A DNA stretch of 64,000 bases, from positions 124,001 to 188,000 of the forward strand of contig NZ_BARF01000025.1 in NCBI RefSeq assembly GCF_000367365.1, given 5' to 3'. Below, in pieces: positions 27,697 through 36,368 of the stretch. Every line of letters begins with the position of its first letter. Position 1 is the stretch's first letter. Source of the stretch: Streptomyces prunicolor NBRC 13075. Lineage in GTDB: Bacteria > Actinomycetota > Actinomycetes > Streptomycetales > Streptomycetaceae. The position numbers were made by a program, and so were the translations under genes. Under the pieces are notes generated by a model. The model made no database searches, was not told where the DNA came from, and saw only the letters and a list, made by a program, of their open reading frames with translations.

Positions 27697-28948
27697 CGCC
27701 CGTCCTCCCCTTGGCCCGACCCATTCCCCCAGACTCCGGTGTCCCGGACCCGACGGCAACACGAACAGCCGGGCGGAGAGCACCGGTACCTGTCACGAAC
27801 ACCGCGACGGCGAGCAGCAGAGCCGCGGTCGCCGCGACCGGTGCCACCAGGAAGGCTCCGGTGCTGCCGTGGCTGTCGGCGAGGTACCCGGCCACCACCT
27901 GCCCGGTAGCGGTACCGAGTGGTCCGCCCGCGCAGAGGATCGTCAGCGCGACGGTCGCGCGATCGGCGGGCGCGAGGCGTTCGGTGAGGGCGTAGAGGCT
28001 GATCAGGTACGGGGCCACGGTCACACCGGCGATGGTCATGGCCGTAGGAACGGCATGCAGGCTGTCCCCCGCGACCAGGGTGAGGGCGCCCAGGAGCAAG
28101 GTCGCCGCGAAGGTCACGTACCGGTGGCGGAGGGTGAAGCGGGCGGGAAGCCAGGCACAGGCGGCGCCTGCCACGGCGCTGCCGATGCCGAAGAGGGCGT
28201 AGAGGAGTCCCGCGCTGCCGGGGTGGCCGCTGTCGTTGGCGTAGGCGGTGACGGCGGTCTGTGTGGCACCGAAGATCGTGCCCATCGCGGCCATGGCGAG
28301 GAACATGGCGACAAGTGGCAAGCGGGGCAAGGGAGTTCGTACGGAGCGGGAGCCTTGACGGTGCTCGGCTCCCTCGTGGGTGAGGGAGAGCGCGAAGGGG
28401 AGGGTGGCCAGGACGAGGAGGGCGATGGCCGCCACGGTCGGCGCTGTCGGGCCGAGGGAGGCGAGCAGTCCGACGATCGCGGGGCCGGCGACAAAGCTGA
28501 TCTCTTCGACGGTCGCCTCGTACGAGAGGGCGGTGGGTAGGAGGTCGGGCCGGTCGCGGGTGTGGAGCAGGCGTGACCAGTGGACTCGTACCAGCGGGCC
28601 GACCGGTGGTTGGGTGAGTCCGGCCAGCGCGGAGGCGACGATCATGCTCGCGCGGCCGGTGTGACTGGCCGCGATGAGGCCGGTCAGGGCGGCGGCGTTG
28701 GCGAGTGCGGTGACCGTCCCGACGAGGCGGTGGCCGTGGCGGTCGGCCAGTGCCCCGGAGACCGGACCGCCGAGCGCGTTGGCGCAGCCCTGGGCGGCTG
28801 CCGCGAGACCGGCGAAGGCGTAACTGCCGGAGGCGGCCTGGACAAGGACGAGGGTCGCGAGGGAGGAGGTGGCGTAGGGAAGCCGGGCCAGAAAACCCAG
28901 GGGGAAGAATGCCGCGCCGGGAACACGCAGCAGGGATCGGTACGCCAT
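27680..28948 (-). CDS. MFS transporter
   Basis: Membrane protein of 422 aa with about 12 hydrophobic helices. The first inner loop contains ALADRHGHRLVGTVTALANA (motif A-like) and the second half starts around PLVAMFLAMAAMGTIFGATQ. It heads a three-gene minus-strand operon with GH63-like and GH13 enzymes, its end overlapping the next gene by 17 nt. Context suggests sugar or oligosaccharide transport, although the sequence resembles the general MFS group that also includes drug exporters. GGGAG precedes the ATG. Confidence 0.88.
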
Positions 28949-29059
28949 CGGCGTCTCCCATGAGCACGTCGGAGAGACGCGCTACCCAGCCACCGGCGCG
29001 TTGACGATCCCGATTCTGTCGCGCAGCCTAGCGAGCGGACCGGCCCGTCACCAGAGTGT

Positions 29060-29719
29060 TCAGTCCCCTCCGTGGTCGCCGTAGGCGGTGACGGACAGGA
29101 AGCGGACGGGGAGTTCGATCAGTTCCTGGGGGCCGTGCGCGCCCTCGCCGTCGAGTTGGAGGGCGTCGCCGGGGCGCATGGTGTAGGCCGCCTCGCCGTG
29201 GCCGTAGAGCATGACGCCTTCGAGCATGAACAGCAGCTCGGTGCCGGGGTGTTGGAAGAGGGGGAAGACCTCGCTGGACTCGGTGAGGGTGACCAGGACG
29301 GCTTCCATGCGTTTGTGGGGGCCGCGCAGGGCGCCGAGGAGTTCGTAGAGGTGGCCGACCCGGCTGCCGCGGCGGATGATCTGGGCGCCGTGACCGGCGG
29401 GAACGTAGACGGCCTCACGTTCGGTGTCGACGCCGCGGAAGAGGGCCGTGACCGGGACGTTCAGGCCGGTGGCGAGGCGGCCGAGAGTGGTGAGGCTGCA
29501 CGACGTGTTCGCGTTCTCGATCTTGGAGAGCATCGCTTTCGAGATGCCGACCCGGGCCGCCATCTCCGCCACCGACAGACCGGCCGCGACCCGGTAGCGG
29601 CGCACCTGGCGGGCGATCGCGGTCTCCAAGTCCACTGGCCCGTCGGCCTGTTCGGGGGTGATCTCCCGGTCGGGCAGCGCGGCTGTCCGGTCGTCGTGGT
29701 CGGTGCCCATGGCGGTCAT
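29060..29719 (-). CDS. XRE-family regulator with C-terminal cupin
   Basis: Regulator of 219 aa. The XRE helix-turn-helix is at about 36-90 (VRRYRVAAGLSVAEMAARVG, then SKAMLSKIENANTSCSLTTL) and a cupin sensing domain occupies about 130-215 (PLFQHPGTELLFMLEGVMLY, then MRPGDALQLDGEGAHGPQEL). This architecture is typical of regulators of amine and amino-acid catabolism. It is the last gene after the GlnT/GltB-like/FAD oxidase series on the same strand, with only 44 nt to the FAD enzyme, so it is the likely local regulator. An ATG three codons further in is an alternative start. Confidence 0.9.
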   Translation of the reverse strand: MTAMGTDHDDRTAALPDREITPEQADGPVDLETAIARQVRRYRVAAGLSVAEMAARVGISKAMLSKIENANTSCSLTTLGRLATGLNVPVTALFRGVDTEREAVYVPAGHGAQIIRRGSRVGHLYELLGALRGPHKRMEAVLVTLTESSEVFPLFQHPGTELLFMLEGVMLYGHGEAAYTMRPGDALQLDGEGAHGPQELIELPVRFLSVTAYGDHGGD

Positions 29720-29763
29720 TCTGCCTGATGGGCGTGTGTTTGCCGGGAGTTGCCGGTCGCGGG

Positions 29764-30855
29764 TCAACGGCTCAGCGCGAATCGTGGGTGGGGCGCGGCG
29801 CGGCCCAGGGCGAGGTCGGCGGCCATCGCGCCGATGAGGGGCGTGAACTTGGCGCCGTGGCCCGAGCACGGTGAGACGACGACGAAGGGGCCGGTGCGGT
29901 CGAGGACGAAGTCCTCGTCGGGGGTGGTGGTGTAGAGGCAACTGGCCTCCGCCACGGGCGTGGAGTCGAGGCCGGGCAGGGTGCGTTCCACCCACGCGGT
30001 GACCTTGTCGCGCGAGGCGGGGTCGATGGTGCCGGTGCGAGTGTCGGCGGTGGTGGGGGTGCCCTCGTCGTGCTGGGCGACCTTGAGGGCCGGGAGGGGT
30101 CCGCCGTCGCTGCCGGAGGGGAGGCCGTAGAGGTTCAGTTCGTCCTTGTGGACGAAGACGGGCCAGTTCGCCGACGGATCGCGGCGACGGAAGTGGAAGA
30201 CCTGTTGCTGGGTCACCTGGAGGGGTGGCAGGGGCTTCACCATGCCCAGCGGGGCGGCTAGTTGGGGCAGCCAGGCGCCGGATGCGACGACGACCGTGTC
30301 CGCGACGACGGTGGGGCCGTCCGTCCGCAGCTCCACCCGGCCGTCGGCGCGGATGTCCGCGCCGGTCACGCGGACGCCGGTGAGGACATGGGCGCCGAGT
30401 TCGGCGGCCCTGCGTACGGTTACGGCCACCGTCGCGTCGGCGTCGACCGTGCCCGCGTCCGGGTGGTGGAGCACGGGACCGTCGAAGCGGAACTGCGGCC
30501 AGCGGTCGGTCGCTTCGGCCGCGGTCAGCAGTTCGTGCGGTACGGCGGCTGCCGCCAGGAGGTCCGCGATGCCCTCCGGGTCGCGGCCCGCGCCGAAGTC
30601 CAATCCCCCGGTGAGGCGCAGCAGTTGGGCGCCGGTGTCGTGCTCCAGCTCCTGCCAGAGTTCACGGGCCTCGCCGGTCAGGCGGACGTAGAGGGGGTCG
30701 GCGTAGGCGCGGCGGTAGATGCGTGAACTGCCGTGGGAGCTGCCGGACTTGTGGCCGATCCCGTACGCCTCGACGAGCGTGACCTCGTGACCCTGCCGGG
30801 CGAGTTGCCAGGCCGTGGCCGCGCCCATCAGGCCCGCGCCGATGACGGCGATCAC
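29764..30855 (-). CDS. Sarcosine oxidase-like FAD-dependent amine oxidase
   Basis: FAD enzyme of 363 aa of the DAO/monomeric sarcosine oxidase-N-methyltryptophan oxidase group, which demethylate secondary N-methyl amino acids to give formaldehyde and peroxide. IAVIGAGLMGAATAWQLARQ is the dinucleotide-binding motif; SSHGSSRIYRRAYADPLYV is the signature of this subfamily. The later ASCLYTTTPDEDFVLD contains a Cys in the position expected for covalent FAD, and SGHGAKFTPLIG closes the domain. Its start overlaps the FMN glutamate-synthase-like gene by 4 nt. Within this operon N-methylglutamate is an attractive but unproven substrate. Confidence 0.88.
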   Translation of the reverse strand: MIAVIGAGLMGAATAWQLARQGHEVTLVEAYGIGHKSGSSHGSSRIYRRAYADPLYVRLTGEARELWQELEHDTGAQLLRLTGGLDFGAGRDPEGIADLLAAAAVPHELLTAAEATDRWPQFRFDGPVLHHPDAGTVDADATVAVTVRRAAELGAHVLTGVRVTGADIRADGRVELRTDGPTVVADTVVVASGAWLPQLAAPLGMVKPLPPLQVTQQQVFHFRRRDPSANWPVFVHKDELNLYGLPSGSDGGPLPALKVAQHDEGTPTTADTRTGTIDPASRDKVTAWVERTLPGLDSTPVAEASCLYTTTPDEDFVLDRTGPFVVVSPCSGHGAKFTPLIGAMAADLALGRAAPHPRFALSR

Positions 30856-32171
30856 CGTACGGCTCCGGGGATCCAGTCGGTGCCCGCGAGGGGGACGCGG
30901 GCCATGGCGGCGGACTCGACGGTGAGGGCTACCAGGTCCTCGGGTTCCAGGTGGTGGAGATGGGCCTTGCCGCAGGCGCGGGCGAGAGTCTGGGCCTCCA
31001 TGGTGAGGACGCGGAGGTAGTTGGCGAGTCGGCGTCCGCCTTCGACGGGGTCGAGGCGGGCGGCGAGTTCCTCGTCCTGGGTGGAGATGCCGGCCGGGTC
31101 GCGGCCGTCCTGGAAGTCGTCGAAGTAGCCTGCGGCGGAGCCGAGTTGGCGGTACTCGGCGTCGTGCCGGGGGTGATTGTCGCCGAGGGCGATCAGGGCG
31201 GCGGTACCGATGGCGACCGCGTCCGCGCCGAGTGCGATGGCCTTGGCGACGTCGGCGCCGGTGCGGATGCCGCCGGAGACGATGAGTTGGACCTCGCGGT
31301 GGACGCCGAGTTCCCGAAGTGCCTGTACCGCCTGGGGAATCGCGGCGAGGGTGGGGATGCCGACGTGCTCGATGAACACCTCCTGGGTGGCTGCGGTGCC
31401 GCCCTGCATGCCGTCGACGACCACGACGTCGGCGCCCGCGTGGACGGCGAGCTTCACGTCGTAATAGGTGCGTGTGGCGCCGACCTTGACGTAGATCGGC
31501 TTCTCCCAGTCGGTGATCTCGCGGAGTTCGCCGATCTTGATGGTGAGGTCGTCGGGACCGGTCCAGTCGGGGTGACGGCAGGCGCTGCGCTGGTCCACGC
31601 CGACCGGCAGGGTGCGCATCCCGGCGACGCGGTCGGTGATCTTCTGGCCGAGCAGCATGCCTCCGCCGCCGGGTTTGGCACCCTGGCCGAGGACCACTTC
31701 GATGGCGTCGGCCTCGCGGAGGTCGTCGGGGTTCATGCCGTAGCGGGACGGCAGGTACTGGTACACGAGGTGCTTGGACTGGCCGCGTTCCTCCGGGGTC
31801 ATACCGCCGTCGCCGGTGGTGGTGGAGGTGCCGGCCGCGCTCGCCCCGCGCCCGAGCGCTTCTTTGGCGTTCGCGGAGAGGGCGCCGAAGCTCATGCCGG
31901 CGATGGTGACCGGGATGTCCAGGTGCAGCGGGTACTTGGCGTTGCGGGCGCCGAGGACGACGTCGGTGTCGCAGCGCTCGCGGTAGCCCTCCAGGGGGTA
32001 GCGGGACATGCTGGCGCCGAGGAAGAGCAGGTCGTCGAAGTGCGGGAGGGGGCGTTTGGCGCCCCAGCCGCGGATGTCGTAGACGCCGGTGGCCGCGGCT
32101 CGTTGGATGGCGTGGATGGTGGCGCGGTCGAAGGTGGCCGACTCGCGCAGGCCACGGGATGCGAAGTCCAT
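30852..32171 (-). CDS. FMN-binding glutamate synthase-like protein (MgsC/GlxD type)
   Basis: TIM-barrel FMN subunit of 439 aa corresponding to the central synthase domain of GltB, encoded as a separate gene as in N-methylglutamate synthase. Flavin and substrate motifs are VTIAGMSFGALSANAKEALG, GQGAKPGGGGMLLGQKI, and VVVVDGMQGGTAATQEVF followed by LIVSGGIRTGADVAKAIALG. The cysteine cluster that binds 3Fe-4S in classical GltB is not visible; that position reads FQDGRDPAGISTQD. The start at MDFASRG follows the GXGXG gene by 16 nt. It likely forms a complex with the two preceding subunits. Confidence 0.9.
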   Translation of the reverse strand: MDFASRGLRESATFDRATIHAIQRAAATGVYDIRGWGAKRPLPHFDDLLFLGASMSRYPLEGYRERCDTDVVLGARNAKYPLHLDIPVTIAGMSFGALSANAKEALGRGASAAGTSTTTGDGGMTPEERGQSKHLVYQYLPSRYGMNPDDLREADAIEVVLGQGAKPGGGGMLLGQKITDRVAGMRTLPVGVDQRSACRHPDWTGPDDLTIKIGELREITDWEKPIYVKVGATRTYYDVKLAVHAGADVVVVDGMQGGTAATQEVFIEHVGIPTLAAIPQAVQALRELGVHREVQLIVSGGIRTGADVAKAIALGADAVAIGTAALIALGDNHPRHDAEYRQLGSAAGYFDDFQDGRDPAGISTQDEELAARLDPVEGGRRLANYLRVLTMEAQTLARACGKAHLHHLEPEDLVALTVESAAMARVPLAGTDWIPGAVR

Positions 32172-32187
32172 GAAAGTTGCAACTCCC

Positions 32188-32880
32188 TCAGTACGCCGTC
32201 GAGTTGTCGACCTTGAAGTGGTACAGCTGCCGGGCCGAGCCGTAGCGGCGGAAGTCGGCCGGGTCCTCGTCGAACTCCGCCGCCTTGAGCAACTCGGCCA
32301 GTTCCGTGAGGTGTTCGTCCCGCATCTCCTTCTCCACGCAGTCCGCGCCGAGGGACTTGACCGTGCCCTTGACGTAGATGCGGGCCTCGTAGAGGGAGTC
32401 GCCGAGGGCGTCACCCGCGTCGCCGCAGACCACCAGCCGTCCCGCCTGTCCCATGAACGCGCTCATGTGGCCGACGTTCCCGCCGACGACGATGTCCACG
32501 CCCTTCATCGAAATCCCGCACCTGGCAGCCGCGTTGCCCTCGATCACCAGGAGTCCGCCGTGTGCGGTGGCCCCCGCGGACTGTGAGGCGTCGCCGCGTA
32601 CCCGGACCGTTCCGGACATCATGTTCTCGGCGACGCCCACTCCCGCGTTGCCGTGGACGGTGACCGTGGCGTGCTGGTTCATGCCGGCGCAGTAGTAGCC
32701 GACATGGCCCGCTATGTCGACGGTCACCTCGTCCTTGAGGCCGCAGGCGACGCTGTGGGCGCCTCGGGGGTTCAACACCCCCCAGGACACGGCCGGTTGG
32801 GGAGCGTGCAGCGCCTGGTTGAGATCGCGGACGGAGGAAGCCGCGAGGTCCACGACCTCCGCCTCGGTCAGCGCCGCCAT
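32188..32880 (-). CDS. GXGXG-domain glutamate synthase-like subunit (MgsB/GlxC type)
   Basis: Protein of 230 aa made almost entirely of the right-handed beta-helix found at the C-terminus of GltB, with repeated glycine turns such as VTVHGNAGVGVAENMMSGTV, GGLLVIEGNAAARCGISMKG and AGRLVVCGDAGDALGD. In split glutamate synthases and N-methylglutamate synthase this subunit is structural and lines the ammonia path. GAGG lies 7 nt before the ATG, and the start overlaps the end of the amidotransferase gene by 13 nt. Neighbours on either side supply the other two domains. Confidence 0.9.
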   Translation of the reverse strand: MAALTEAEVVDLAASSVRDLNQALHAPQPAVSWGVLNPRGAHSVACGLKDEVTVDIAGHVGYYCAGMNQHATVTVHGNAGVGVAENMMSGTVRVRGDASQSAGATAHGGLLVIEGNAAARCGISMKGVDIVVGGNVGHMSAFMGQAGRLVVCGDAGDALGDSLYEARIYVKGTVKSLGADCVEKEMRDEHLTELAELLKAAEFDEDPADFRRYGSARQLYHFKVDNSTAY

Positions 32881-33743
32881 ACGTACACCTCTTCCGGCTC
32901 GGGTTCGAAGATGCGGGCGTTCTCGATGCCCGGCAGCACGTCCAGGGCGCGGTACTCGGAGGCCATCGCCACCCAGGCGTCCGTCTCGGCGACCAGTGCG
33001 GGCTTGCAGGCGATGGCGTCGCGGACCACCGCGAAGGAGTCGGTGGTGGAGACCAGCAGCGTGTAGAAACCGTCGAAACGCTCGCACAGCAGCCGCAGCG
33101 CCTTCTCCAGGTCGGCACCTCGGTCGAGGTGGTGGGCGATGAAGCGGGCGCCGACCTCGGAGTCGTTCTCGCTGTCGAACCGCACGCCCTGGGCGCGGAG
33201 TTCGCGTCGGATGGTGGCGTGGTTGGCGAACGAGCCGTTGTGGACCAGGCATTGACCGGGGCCGACGGAGAAAGGGTGCGCGCCTTCAGGGGTGACGGCC
33301 GACTCCGTGGCCATCCGGGTGTGGCCTACGCCCTGGTAGCCGGTCACTCCGGCGAGCCCGAACGACTCGGCCAACTGGACCGGATTTCCGGTGCCCTTGA
33401 GGACGGCGAACCCCTCTCCCGAGCCGATGACGGTGGCATACGGCAGCGCGGTGGCGATGGTGGCGAGCAACTCGTCGACCGGCAACTCCGCGTGGACGAC
33501 TGTCGTGGCGTCGGCGGCGACAACCCCCGCACCTGGCAAGGCCGTTGAAACCTCCTCCGGAGTCACCCCCAGCAGCGAGACGACAGCACGCCCCGGCGGC
33601 GACAGACGCGGGTCGCCGTAGACCGCTACACCCGCCGAGTCCGGGCCGCGTTCTACGACTTGGCCCAGCATCGCGGTGAGCAGTTCACCGAGCCGGGGTT
33701 CGAGGGAGGGCTCACGCAGATGGAGCCCGACGATTCCGCACAT
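32868..33743 (-). CDS. Class II glutamine amidotransferase subunit (MgsA/GlxB type)
   Basis: Ntn-type amidotransferase of 291 aa equivalent to the N-terminal domain of GltB/PurF. MCGIVG places the catalytic nucleophile Cys at residue 2 after Met removal. GVGHTRMATES and LVHNGSFANHATIRRELRAQ supply the conserved Arg and Asn-Gly of the glutamine site, and SENDSEVGARFIAHHL the Asp. In the proposed pathway it would cleave gamma-glutamylmethylamide rather than glutamine. It sits 33 nt after the GlnT-type gene and overlaps the GXGXG gene. Confidence 0.92.
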   Translation of the reverse strand: MCGIVGLHLREPSLEPRLGELLTAMLGQVVERGPDSAGVAVYGDPRLSPPGRAVVSLLGVTPEEVSTALPGAGVVAADATTVVHAELPVDELLATIATALPYATVIGSGEGFAVLKGTGNPVQLAESFGLAGVTGYQGVGHTRMATESAVTPEGAHPFSVGPGQCLVHNGSFANHATIRRELRAQGVRFDSENDSEVGARFIAHHLDRGADLEKALRLLCERFDGFYTLLVSTTDSFAVVRDAIACKPALVAETDAWVAMASEYRALDVLPGIENARIFEPEPEEVYVWRR

Positions 33744-33776
33744 GCGGCTCTCCTCTCATGAGGGGGTGGGGATGGG

Positions 33777-35153
33777 TCAGAAGGCGGTGAGATAACGGTC
33801 CAACTCCCAGGCGCCCACCGTGCCGTGCCAGTCGAAGAACTCCTGCCGTTTGACCTCGCCGAAGTACTCGCTGACTCCCGGGCCCGCCGCGTCGAGAGCC
33901 CCGCCGATCACCGGGTCGGCGGCCAGTGCTTCCACGGCGTGCAGCAGGGTCGGCGGCAGTTCGGGGCGGGCCGCCGTGACCGCCGCGTCTCCCGGATCAC
34001 CGGGGTCGAGGGTGCGTTCGATGCCGTCGAGTCCGGCGGCCAGGGCCGCGGCCGCCGCGAGGTAGGGGTTGGCGGAGCCGTCGCCGCCGCGCAGTTCGAT
34101 GCGGTTGCCGTCGGGGACGCGGATGAAGTGGGTGCGGTCGTTGCCGCCGTAACCGGCCTTGCGGGGTGACCAGGTGGCGCCCGAGCGGGTCGAGATCGCG
34201 CCGGTGCGCTTGTACGAGTTGACGGTGGGCGCGACGACGGCCTGGAGGGCGCGGGCGTGGTCGAGGATGCCGCCGACGAAGGAGTAGGCGAGCGGGGACA
34301 GGCCCAGGCCCCGGGTGTCGGAGGCGTCGGGGAACGCGGGTTCGTCGCCCCGCCACAGCGACAGGTGCATGTGCATCCCGGAGCCGGTGCGGTCGGTGAA
34401 CGGCTTCGGCATGAACGTGGCCGTCATGCCCCGCTGTTCGGCCAGCACCGACACCAGGTACCGCATGGTGATGACCCGGTCGGCGGTGGTGAGGGCGTCG
34501 GCGTAGGCGAAGTTCTGCTCGAACTGGCCGTTGCCGTCCTCGTGGTCGTTGGCGTAGTTGCCCCAGCCGAGGGAGTTCATCGCCTTGGAGACGGCGGTGA
34601 GGTGGTCGTACATCCGGGTCAACCCGCGTGCGTCGTAACAGGGTTGGGCGGCGGTGTCGCGGCTGTCGGCGACGGAGAGCGTGCCGTGTTCGTCGCGGTT
34701 GACGAGGAAGTACTCGATCTCCGCGCCGACCGCGAGGGACAGTCCGAGTTCGGCGGCACGGGCCAGTACCGCGCGCAGGATGATGCGGGGCGCGTACGGC
34801 CAGGGCTTCCCCTCGACGTGCGGGTCGCAGTGCACGAGGGCAAGTCCCGGGCGCACGAAGGGCAGCGGGGTGTACGAGCTGACGTCCGGGAGCGCGATGA
34901 CGTCCGGGTCACTGGGCTGCTGGCCGAGGGCTCCGGCCGCGTAGCCCGCGAACCCGACGCCGTCGGACTGGAGTTCCTCGACCGCCTCGACGGGGACGAG
35001 TTTGGCGCAGGGCTTGCCCGCGAGGTCGACGAAGACCGCGAGGACGAACTCGATGCCGTCGGCGCGGACTTGGGCGGCGAGGTCGGGTGCGGGGTCGGCC
35101 GAGGATGCCGGGTCGGTGGTCGTGGGCGGTGCGGCTGCGGTGTCCATCGCCAT
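33777..35153 (-). CDS. GlnT-type glutamine synthetase-like ligase (candidate GmaS)
   Basis: ATP-dependent gamma-glutamyl ligase of 458 aa of the type III GlnT branch. Metal and substrate motifs are visible: VGAEIEYFLVNRDEHG, NYANDHEDGNGQFEQNF, GSGMHMHLSLWRGDE and RIELRGGDGSANPYLAAAAA. GlnT relatives in methylotrophs are gamma-glutamylmethylamide synthetases (GmaS); others act on ethanolamine or make glutamine. The position first in an operon with three glutamate-synthase-like subunits favours GmaS. GGGAG lies 6 nt before the ATG; a second ATG two codons on is possible. Paired direct repeats lie 140-180 nt upstream. Confidence 0.9.
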   Translation of the reverse strand: MAMDTAAAPPTTTDPASSADPAPDLAAQVRADGIEFVLAVFVDLAGKPCAKLVPVEAVEELQSDGVGFAGYAAGALGQQPSDPDVIALPDVSSYTPLPFVRPGLALVHCDPHVEGKPWPYAPRIILRAVLARAAELGLSLAVGAEIEYFLVNRDEHGTLSVADSRDTAAQPCYDARGLTRMYDHLTAVSKAMNSLGWGNYANDHEDGNGQFEQNFAYADALTTADRVITMRYLVSVLAEQRGMTATFMPKPFTDRTGSGMHMHLSLWRGDEPAFPDASDTRGLGLSPLAYSFVGGILDHARALQAVVAPTVNSYKRTGAISTRSGATWSPRKAGYGGNDRTHFIRVPDGNRIELRGGDGSANPYLAAAAALAAGLDGIERTLDPGDPGDAAVTAARPELPPTLLHAVEALAADPVIGGALDAAGPGVSEYFGEVKRQEFFDWHGTVGAWELDRYLTAF

Positions 35154-35290
35154 GGGAGGCTCCCAGCATCCGGGGTTTCCTGATGTGAATCTCGATTTCT
35201 CCCGAGGAAACCGCGCGGGCATTACCGAGCCGTTTCCCGCACGGAAGCAGCCTGTTGCCAACTGCCGGGCAGGGCCGCCCGTGACGCAGG

Positions 35291-35330
35291 ACCGATCTCC
35301 AGTGATGAATGCCGATCTCCGATGATGAAT
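35291..35330. repeat. 20-bp tandem direct repeat upstream of the GlnT-type gene
   Basis: ACCGATCTCCAGTGATGAAT and GCCGATCTCCGATGATGAAT are adjacent and agree at 17 of 20 positions. A small inverted repeat (TCTC-N7-GAGA) follows at about 35338-35353. Both lie in the 275-bp divergent gap between the GlnT-type operon and the SDR gene and could bind the XRE-cupin regulator. Just downstream an 11-bp unit, GTCTCGTCAAC, is repeated twice at 35387-35408. Confidence 0.5.
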
Positions 35331-35428
35331 ATGACGTTCTCAATTATCGAGAGATGGCCTCTCACTTGATCGCCCCAGCTCGTTCCGTCTCGTCAACGTC
35401 TCGTCAACGTCTCGCCGGGGAGGCCGTC

Positions 35429-36185
35429 ATGGCAGGCACGATCCAGGGCAAAGTCGCCGTGATCAGCGGAGGCTCGACCGGCGTGGGGCGTGCCGTCGGG
35501 GCACTGCTCGCGGAGAACGGGGCGCAGGTGGTGCTGCTCGCCCGCCGCGCGGACCGACTGGAGACGGCGGCGCGCGAGATGAAGGGATCGGTACTGACGA
35601 TCCCGACCGACGTGAGCAGCGGCGACAGTGCGCGCGGCGTTCACTCAGGTCGAGGAGCGGTTCGGGCGGGTGGACATCCTGGTGAACAGCGCCGGTGTCG
35701 CCCGTATCCGCGCCATCGAGGAGACCGCCGACGCGGACATCCAAGCCTGCGTCGGCACCAACCTCCTGGGCCCGATCCACACGATCCGCTCGGCGGTGCC
35801 CCTGCTGCGGGCGGCCGGCGGTGGTGACATTCTCAACATCTCCTCCGAGATCACGCTGGACCACATGCCGCTGATGGCGATGTACGCGGCGAGCAAGCAC
35901 GGCCTGAACGGCTTCACCGCCGCGATGCACAAGGAGCTGCGCGGCGACGGCATCCGGGTCGCGCTGGTGATCCTGGGCTCGATCTCGGACAGCGCCTTCA
36001 TCGAGAACTTCCCCGGCGAGGACCGGCAGCGCGCGGCCCCGATCTGGGAGGCGGACGGCTATCTGACCAGGGTGGGCGCCATGAAACCGCTCCCCTCGGC
36101 CACCGTCGCCCGGGTCATGGTCCAGCTGCTCAGCACACCGCCCGAGGTGGTCCAGGACGTGGTGCACATCCGTCCGGCCGACTGA
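35429..36185 (+). pseudogene. Short-chain dehydrogenase gene with frameshift
   Basis: The two halves of an SDR lie in different frames. The N-terminal half starts at an ATG preceded by GGGGAGG and contains VAVISGGSTGVGRAVGALLA (cofactor loop) to LTIPTDVSSGD. The C-terminal half, in the next frame from about 35628, has VRAAFTQVEERFGRVDILVN, NISSEITLDH and the catalytic YAASK motif up to VVHIRPAD. One extra base (or two missing) near 35627 separates them. Apart from that the protein would be about 252 aa and complete, so either a recent inactivation or an assembly error is possible. Substrate unknown. Confidence 0.8.
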
Positions 36186-36259
36186 GAACCCCGCCCCGGT
36201 CCGGCACCCGATTCCCCGCCCACTCCCCCGCCCGATCCATGCATCAGACGTGAACACCC

Positions 36260-36319
36260 CATAAGTCGGCCTTATGAGGTCATAGACGGGACCCGCATAC
36301 CGACTTAGGCATGCCTTAG
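36260..36319 (+). promoter_or_regulatory. Iron-box-like palindrome upstream of fprA
   Basis: TTAGGCATGCCTTAG (36305-36319) is a near-perfect palindrome resembling the TTAGG...CCTAA iron boxes bound by DmdR/IdeR-type repressors. A second inverted repeat, CATAAG-TCGGC-CTTATG, is at 36260-36276. Both lie upstream of the ferredoxin-NADP reductase gene. The match is by eye and iron control is an inference. Confidence 0.5.
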
Positions 36320-36368
36320 TTTAGGCTTCCCGTCGAGTCGCTTGTTTTCGCTCGAAGGGAACCTGATC

